A stretch of 64,000 nucleotides of DNA from Anastrepha obliqua (Eukaryota > Arthropoda > Insecta > Diptera > Tephritidae), in the NCBI RefSeq assembly GCF_027943255.1, contig NC_072896.1, positions 8,432,001-8,496,000 of the forward strand, written 5' to 3'. The notes beneath the pieces are model-generated. The model had not been told where the DNA came from. It did no database searches and worked only from the letters and a program-made list of their open reading frames with translations. The position numbers and the translations under genes are program-made. The number at the start of each line of letters is the position of its first letter. The stretch's first letter is position 1. Positions 57,015 to 64,000 of this stretch are shown one piece after another.

Positions 57015-59290
57015 TCTGGCATGAAGCAAAATGTACCACTCTTGCGAACTTCATTCCCTAAAAGTATACAAAACTGTACCCCTTTTCCCTAAAAATTGTA
57101 GTGACATTTAAATTTAATAGTACAAAATTGTTGTCATATAATCCATATAGGCCCATAAACTCAATATATACAGATTAAAACGTAAAATACATACTTAGCA
57201 GCTTAGGCGCCATAAAGTATGCAACACAACCCACAAGTAACCACTTCGATGGCCCACTTAGTAGGAGCACAACTCACTCCACTACTAATTTGCATATACA
57301 ATTATTTTGCACATTTTCTGCTCTAATTGTTTTGCAAAGCCTAAAAGTGAGCTATAACTAGCGCAGTTACAATAAAAGTAAATGACCACAAATTAGCATT
57401 TCACTTTATCGCTAGTGCTGCCAGAAGCATTTCCATTAGAATTGTTGGTAAAATATGATTTCGATAAAAAGCTAATGGTTATAAAAGGCTATTACCGGTG
57501 CCATCCCCAAAAGTATGCAATAACAATAAATATGAAATTGAGTGAATGGCAGTGTGCAGTGTAGAGCGAAACACTTGCCTTAAGTACACGGAATAAATAT
57601 TAAAATTTTATGTAAAACACACTAACAAATGTTTGTAAGTGAAGGGTGGCGGGAGGTAAAAGATGGGTATCCTTTAACGTCAAACGGATGACTCAACCCA
57701 ACCCTTTCGCCAAAAGGCGCATGAAGGCTTTCACCTTTCACTGAATCGTTATATGGCCACTTGCAGTGCTTACCGCTGGCTTTTACATGAATTTGTTTCT
57801 TAAACATTAGCATACTTGTAGGCGTGTTTAAGCCCACTTATAGACTTGCTAGCTCACGTGGCTATATAATTGAAAACGAAAGTGTAAAGCAGCATGAAAG
57901 AAAGTAACTACTGAGCCGCTGCTGTTAGTCAAAAGAAGAGCACGTGTGGTTCAGCCGGTGGCAGGTCAAACGTGAGGGTGGTTTACTGCGCCCAAAATTA
58001 TGCATGACCAGCATACAACAGGTTATTGGCCGATGTCTATTGCTCCACGCTGCTTGCGTTGCGCGCGCTTACGGTTACACCCTTGTCAACAGTTTTTGAC
58101 AGCGGCAATTTTAAGCCTAAAGTTGATATACTCATACTCATATTTACATGGTGCGGCGGCGGAGGCACATTTCTTTGGTTAATAAAATTCGTTGAAGTGG
58201 GAAATTCCGGTGCGGTGGTGTTTTAGTGCTGATAAGGGCATTTTGATGCACACACGCTGTGACAAATCAACTAAAACAGAAATAGAAAATCAATTTTCAG
58301 CTTTGTTTGAACGTGCGCCCAAAGGTATGCCACAGTGATAATAATGGGGAACCGCATTGGCAGTGGTATTATTTGCAAAGGAAGGAATGTGGAGTGAAAC
58401 AAAAAGCTGGTAAAAGTAAAATTTATGCAAAGTATGGAGATGATTTGCAAAATACATGAAATGGGTTGGTTGTGGGAGGTGATGCTCGTAGTAGTATTTG
58501 CCGCACTTATTATGCGGGTTAAAGAAATAGGGGGTGTTTGGCTGACAGAGTGTTTGGCACACGTCCTGGGGTGAACTAAATTGCTGACAGTATCGCAAAT
58601 GTTTTGACGATTTTAAAGGTATTGAAATTTGCAACTAGTGATATTGCAAAAATATATGGGGCATTCGATAAATAGACGCATTTGCAAAGTGATTGGTGGT
58701 GCCGCAGTGGAGTTCGATAACTTTTTTTTAAGAAAAATGGGAAAGCTGAATTACGTTGATGTGAAATTGTGCTAGTACTTTAAATTATTTTGAGTTAAAA
58801 ATGAACGTTTGTATATCGAATTTGCATTAGTTAAATATATTTTAAAGCTTGAATATTTATTTCTTTATTTTATTTTATTTATGTATTAAAAAAAATGGTT
58901 ATGACTAATTATATTGCATTCCAGATTTGAAAATTTTTCTTCCACACTGCACCTGTTGTGTATTTTTGCAAACGATGTATTTTCTTCCATATAAAAAATT
59001 TGCGACCATTTCCTTTACATGGAAGAAAATTCTCAACATCGTATAAAAAATTTCAAAAATCAACGCAATTTGAAAATGGAATGAAATTTTGATGTACATT
59101 TTTGAGATTGGAATGTGACTAACATCGGTAAAAGCATCAGTGCAAAATTCTACTCTAGCGAAGCGTCGCCAAGCATTTTAGTGAGAAGATAAAAGTATTT
59201 TTCACTGGTTCGCTGGTTTTGAATAAAAGTAAATGGAAAAGTTATGTTACCTAGTATGAAACTTTCAGGGATTACTTAGCATAGTCTCAG
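57015..59290. other. No gene seen; upstream of the candidate first exon
   Basis: Expected to include promoter-proximal DNA of the navigator isoform if the first exon call is right. No coding feature. The minus-strand frame at 58290-58634 (114 residues, rich in H, F and N) has no domain. Confidence 0.4.
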
Positions 59291-59339
59291 TTTGTTGATT
59301 TATTTTTTTGCTTCGATTTTGAATAAAAGTATTAGATTA

Positions 59340-60350
59340 TATAAAAAAAAAATTTCAAAAACTTTTTCTTCAAAATTTTTTTCAAAAAATTTTTTATCAT
59401 TAACCTTTTCTTTCAAAGTGGAATTTTTTTTTCTTCAAATTTTTTTTTTCAAAGCAAAAAAAATATATAAATTTTTTTATTTTTAAACTTTTTTATCATT
59501 AATTTTTTCTTTCAAAGTGGATTTTTTTTTCTTCAAAAATTTTTTTTCATAAATTTGTTTTTCAAAGCAAAACATAAAAATTATTTCTTTCAAAGTCAAA
59601 AATAAAAGTTTTCGTTGAAGATTATTGTATTAAAAAAAAAAGTTTTTTAAAGTGTAGAAAAAAAAGAATGATATTCCAGTTAAAAAAACTCTATACCGAA
59701 ATTTTCAACTTTGAATAAATTTAAAAATTATAAAATTTGTTTTGATTAATTTTCAGCTTTTTTCTTATTCCACTCAGATTATTTAAAAAAAAATTTCAAA
59801 AACTTTTTCTTCCAAATTGCAACGTTTTTTCTTCAACAATTTTTTTCAAAAATTTTTTATCATTAATTTTTTCTTTCAAAGTGGAATTTTTTTTTCTTCA
59901 AAAAGTTTTTTTTTCTCAAAAAACAATTTTTTTTTCAAAGCAATAAATAAAAATTTTATTTTTGTTAAAACTTTTTTCTGATTCATTTTTTCTTTCAGAG
60001 TAGAATTTTTTTTTCTTCAATTTTTTATTCAAAAAAATTTTTTTTTTCTCGCAAAAAATAAAAATTTAATTTTTTTTTAATTTTTTTCTTATTAATTTTT
60101 TCTTTCAAACTGGATTTTTTTTTTCTTCAAACATTTTTTTCATAAATTTGTTTTTCAAAGCCAAAAATAAAAGTTTTTGTAGAAATATATTGTATTCGAA
60201 AAAAAACGTTTATGAAAGTGTCAAAAAATGGAAGATATTCAAGTTTGAAAAACTCTATACCGAAATATTTAACTTTGAATATATTTCAAAACTCTTAAAT
60301 TTTCTTTTTAATTTTCCAGCTTTTTTCTTATTCCACTCAGGCTTATAAAT
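59340..60350. repeat. Poly-T-rich tandem repeat with a duplicated 165 bp block
   Basis: The word TTTTTTCTTTCAAAGTGGA followed by TTTTTTTTTCTTCAAA recurs at least six times from 59400 to 60125. A longer block (TGTATT, then AAAAACTCTATACCGAAAT, TTTCAGCTTTTTTCTTATTC, CACTCAG) at about 59620-59785 is repeated at about 60180-60346, 560 bp apart, so the array has a higher-order duplication. No coding content. Confidence 0.75.
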
Positions 60351-60354
60351 AAAC

Positions 60355-62165
60355 AAATTTTCCGAAAAACTTACGACAATGCTCAAAATATAAAAAATTG
60401 TGGTTTTGGTTAAAAAAGAATTCCGAGCTAAGCGCCAACTCTTTACTCAAAAACGAATAACCCAAAGTTCTTAAATGCATAATATTTGATTTTAGTGGGT
60501 GTGTGGTTTAAAATTCAATGATGTTCAGAAAATTGGTAAGTAGTCAACCAATGAGAGTCTCATCTTGAACAAAGAAATTTTCATAACAGAAAAAGCATAA
60601 AAGTGATCGTTGAAAGTCTGCATTTACAGATATTTTTCTCTATATTATTCCTTATATTTGAGTTAAAAATGCTGCTATGCTTCCAAAATAAATAAATGCA
60701 CAGCGATATAGTAGTTAACTAAAAACTAAATAACGGAACTTTCTAACTGCACCTCTAACTAAATATCCACACATACACACATAAACAGCAATCGTTACGT
60801 CATGCAGCGAAGGCTGCTGCAATTTTTGTGAAAATTAAGGAATACTTAAACCAACACTTTTTGTCACCTGGAAGCTACATAAAAAATATAGCAAAAGGAA
60901 CTTTGCAATATCAACAAAAATAGAGTTGCAACTCGCTCTCTGTAGCCTACTCTAAGGCGCTTAGTACTATCCGTCTTGTTCCGTAACTCTTTGCTTCAAT
61001 GGCATTTGCATATTTTGTAAAATGTTCTATTATTTTTTGCGCAATTTTTCCAATGTTGCTTTTTATAGATTCTCATTTTTCTATTTTTCAATGTATGCTA
61101 CACATGTGTGCATTTATTTTAAGAGTTTTTTGCATATTGTTTTGCTGATGAAATTGATTGCCAGTTATTTGAAGAGCAGGAAAAACGGCAAAGAAGTTTC
61201 ATAGAAAGCGACAGCCAGTCAATATATTTCAAGTGCGGAAAATTTATGCAAAATTAAATTGTAACAAAAGCTTGTTTCACGCCGGAGACGAAGAGGGTAT
61301 TTTAGGTGCATTTATTAGACGCTCACGTAGATATAAAAAAATGCAAATGTGAATGTGAAAATTGTGCAGGTATTTCTTTTTAAATAAAATATGTGCGCTT
61401 TTGTGATGTAGTAAAGGTTCTTCGCTTTCAAAAACATTTGTTTTAATTCTCTTTTTTATTGAAAGATAAAAAAACATTTAATTTTGTCCTCATATGTAAA
61501 TTAGGAATATTGAAGCCACGGTGCATAATTTGTTTACTAATACACCCTACGATTTATCTCAGTGAATTCAAATAAGAAGAGAGGCGCAGTACGCCCAAAG
61601 TATGGAAAATTTTCACCTTGACCCCGGACCATGAAAACTGAGCGATTAGTTAGCTATCGAAGTCTAAAACTGACCAGCTGCAGAATTAATTAATTTGTAA
61701 GTAAGAGGCTTATTATAGTCTATATCTCTGATCGAAACGATTTTGGTTCGATCTAGTTTCTGAATCTAAAATTTGGTTTCTTTTACGTTACCAATTTAAT
61801 GTTACTAATAGAGGAAAAACTAACTTTTTTGATCGAAGTTTACTTTTCTAGATATCAGGCAAATTATTCAAAAATTAAGAAAAATTGCGAATTTGTTCAT
61901 ACCCTTCTTATAAATTAGAATAAGTAAAATTTTTCCTCAATATCTCAATATTTTTAATTCAAGAATAATTATTAATAACACCGTGGAACGAAAATCTGTT
62001 TTTTATACAGGAAAACATTTCAATTGCTCAAAAATATCAATTTTATGTCATTCATTTAGTTTGTTTAAGGTCTAAATTAAAAAAAAAATATATATATTTC
62101 AAAGATTTGGAATCTCTTTATGATACTAATACGCAGATCAAAAATGTTACTTATTTTTGCTGTTA
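60355..62165. other. No gene seen
   Basis: AT-rich DNA with no recognised gene or element. Confidence 0.5.
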
Positions 62166-62170
62166 CAAAT

Positions 62171-62743
62171 TTAATCTTCAAAATAAAAGCCATCGCAAAA
62201 AAATTGGCCGTCTTTGGCCGCAAACCAATCATCGAGCCATTTTTTGGCTTCTTCGTGAGAACTGAAGCGCTGCTCGGAAAGTGCGTGACCCATCGATGCA
62301 AACAAATGATAAGCAGAAGGCGCTAAGTCTGGTGAGTAAGCCGCATGCACCAGCGGTTCCCAATTGTGCGTCTCCACCAATTCCCGGGTCGCTCTTGTTC
62401 GATGTGGCGGTGCATTGTCATCAGTTCATGCGGCAGTCATCTTCCGACCTTTAAAATCATGCCCCTGTCTTTCAAACGTTTAGAAATAGTTTTTTGGGTC
62501 ACTCCCAACTGCTCTGACATCATTTCTTGCGTTTGACCATCATCTTCATCCAACAATGCTTGCAATTCGGCGTCCTCAAACTTTTTCGGTGGCCGGCCAC
62601 GAGAAGCATTATGCTCTACTTAGAGCATGTCCACCATAAGCTTCTTTAAGCATTTGATGAGCTGGAGAAGCGTTTTTCTTCAATTGATAACAGAAAATCA
62701 ACGATGTCCGCAAATCGTAGTTTGAAGGCACGAAATTCGACAT
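62171..62743 (-). pseudogene. Mos1-like mariner transposase, internally deleted
   Basis: The minus strand starts at the ATG at 62743 (MSNFVPSNYDLRTSLIFCYQ), runs through AHQMLKEAYGGHALSRA to a break near 62609, resumes with KKFEDAELQALLDEDDGQTQ and MSEQLGVTQKTISKRLKDRG, reaches KVGR and PHEL, then jumps by deletion into DNAPPHRTRATRELVE, the block of the second catalytic Asp. AYSPDLAPSAYHLF follows, where the third catalytic Asp is replaced by Ala. A second small deletion near the end fuses FFCDGF to YFED and a stop at 62171-62173. The first catalytic block is gone. It is very close to Mos1 in wording (HALSEQRF, KKWLDDWFAAKD), a different lineage from 26849-27889. Confidence 0.8.
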
Positions 62744-62840
62744 TTTTAAGAGTGACAAAAATGCATTGTTGTATGAAACGTAACAAACAATGAACTGAAT
62801 ATTGTTGACAGATGACAGACGAAAAAAACAAGACATTTAA

Positions 62841-64000
62841 CCCTCCGATGTTCATATGGGTCTGGCCAGACCCATTCGATCTTTAAATGTATGTAGATCT
62901 TTTATTTTTAATATCTGAGGCTTCTTAGTCCATGACTTCCTAAAATGTAGTGTGCTAAACACAATGAAGTAGCAAAATTAAGAGTTTTGCTATATTTGTT
63001 GTAAAAATAATAATTTTAAACTAATTTCGTTAATTAAGCTCACATGGGTCTGTGCAGACCCATATAAGCTTCTCATGTAAATTGGTTAACCGTTAGGTGT
63101 AAACAACCAAACTGTTAGCGGAGGCAGTGGCAGAGATAATTTTTTAGTTGACATTTGAAAATTAAAGTGAACACGTGTTTTTTAATTAGTGGGAAGTGTT
63201 TTTTTTTAATAAAATGGGACAAGTAAATATGGATGAAGTTGATGTGATGACTCGTTTGCTTCGTAAGCTAAGTGCAGCAAATGTGAGTCCGGAAGAACGT
63301 CAGCGACTTCAGGCACAAATTGAAGAAATTATGGTACAGGAGTCCGATCCATTTGAAACAAGTGGCGACATAGAAAATTATGAATATTTTCCAGATGAAG
63401 ATGACTTCGCTGAAGCATCAGATATAGAACAGGAAATCGAGTAAGAGGCTGTTCTGGATGAGAACCATGATGATATTGAGGATTTGTATAGAGAAGCTAT
63501 CGCCCTTCAGGCTTCAACCACAATGGAATCATGCAGCACATCCATTACCCAGGGCCTTATATACAGGTCGAAAGATGGTAAGATGTGGAATTCAAATCCT
63601 CCACCACCTGGAAGGCCTCGTTGTCACAATGTTACAACTTTTACTCGTAAAGGGCCACTACGAGGAGCGTCACCGAGTCATAAAGCTCTTTTCAAGCTAT
63701 TGCTGTCTCCTGAAGTCGTAAGTATCATTGTACGGGAAACCAACAGAAAAGCCGTTGAAGCGTTTCGTCTATGGAATGAAAAGCATCCCAGTAATAAACA
63801 GCGTTCTTGGGTAATGACTAACGAAGACGAAATGTATGCTTTTTTGGGGATGCTACTTATTGCTGGTGTATTCCACTCGAATTCTCAGCCAGCGAAAGAA
63901 TTGTGGGCCAGTTACAATATGCCAATTTATAAGGCCACTATGTCATTGAATCGGTTCAAGAGCTTAACTACTTTCATCCGTTTCGATAACAGTGGTACGC
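62841..64000 (+). mobile_element. piggyBac element, 5' part, continues past the window
   Basis: TTAA at 62837-62840 is followed by CCCTCCGATGTTCATATGGG, the expected form of a piggyBac left end. Palindromic words GGGTCTGGCCAGACCC (62859-62874) and GGGTCTGTGCAGACCC (63046-63061) lie in the 370 bp before the gene and may be transposase-binding sites. The transposase gene starts at 63214. The 3' end is outside. It begins 98 bp upstream of the start of the dead mariner at 62171-62743 and may have landed in that mariner's outer region. Confidence 0.8.
63214..64000 (+). pseudogene. piggyBac transposase, N-terminal part, one in-frame stop
   Basis: The ATG at 63214 (MGQVNMDEVDVMTRLLRK) opens an acidic N-terminal region (FETSGDIENYEYFPDEDDFAEASD). 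A TAA at 63442-63444 interrupts it, but the same frame then runs open to the window end: LDENHDDIEDLYREA, WNSNPPPPGRPRCHNV, LLLSPEVVSIIVRETNRKA, RSWVMTNEDEMYAFLGMLLIAGV, LWASYNMPIYKATMSLNRFK, TTFIRFDN. The last blocks are the conserved start of the piggyBac DDE domain (the F-G-M-L-L-I and M-S-x-x-R-F-x-x-L words). The catalytic Asp residues lie beyond the window. The product would excise and insert the element at TTAA. With a single stop it is only slightly damaged, or translated from a downstream Met; it could also be a sequence error. Confidence 0.82.

Overview
The window looks like intronic and regulatory DNA of a higher fly, most likely a tephritid fruit fly. It is AT-rich, has no operon-like gene packing, carries many mariner, piggyBac and RNase H-type non-LTR elements, and holds one spliced host gene. 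The species assignment is inference from the repeat content.

Host gene. I can support one host gene, on the minus strand. A candidate first coding exon (56755 to 56681, 25 codons, ending at a GT donor in phase 0) appears to splice over a 10.4 kb intron to an internal exon (46257 to 46087, 57 codons, clean AG and GT borders). That internal exon encodes the N-terminal half of a calponin-homology domain of the neuron navigator type, as in Drosophila sickie (sick) and vertebrate NAV2/NAV3. I did not find the exon carrying the rest of the domain, so the next intron probably exceeds 46 kb and fills most of the window. A 5' leader with a small upstream ORF lies at about 56756-57010.

Mobile elements, left to right. 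1-1255: RNase H remnant, tRNA-derived SINE and a dispersed repeat. 5.0-5.5 kb: reverse transcriptase tail. 7.8-10.2 kb: a mariner with both ends but a dead transposase, then a second, more decayed mariner. 10.2-11.0 and 13.7-14.2 kb: non-LTR C-termini. 14.2-15.6 kb: half of a Tc1/mariner-like element split by a 710 bp near-palindromic element flanked by TTAA. 18.2-19.5 kb: a GGTAAT-rich minisatellite carrying a tiny non-LTR tail. 20.9-21.4 kb: reverse transcriptase remnant. 22.9-23.7 kb: head-to-head fusion of two transposase fragments. 26.4-29.0 kb: non-LTR C-terminal region split by a 1285 bp mariner whose 346-residue transposase is fully open with an intact DD34D triad. 29.7-30.7 kb: RTE-like remnant. 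31.7 kb: second SINE copy. 32.3-33.5 and 36.3-37.1 kb: further transposase remnants. 38.4-38.7 kb: CAA-tailed repeat and reverse transcriptase fragment. 40.9-45.1 kb: two blocks of an ACATC-rich degenerate satellite, the second holding a 526 bp deletion derivative of the intact mariner family. 46.9-47.5 kb: short element with terminal repeats. 49.4-51.6 kb: transposase scrap, RNase H remnant and a seven-copy 129 bp tandem array. 59.3-60.4 kb: duplicated poly-T-rich repeat. 62.2-64.0 kb: dead mariner followed by a piggyBac element that runs off the window.

No tRNA, rRNA or CRISPR array was recognised. The main biological content is a long navigator-family intron that has collected nested transposons of different ages. 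I did not see a new multi-gene system. All assignments come from reading translations against remembered family motifs; no search was run.
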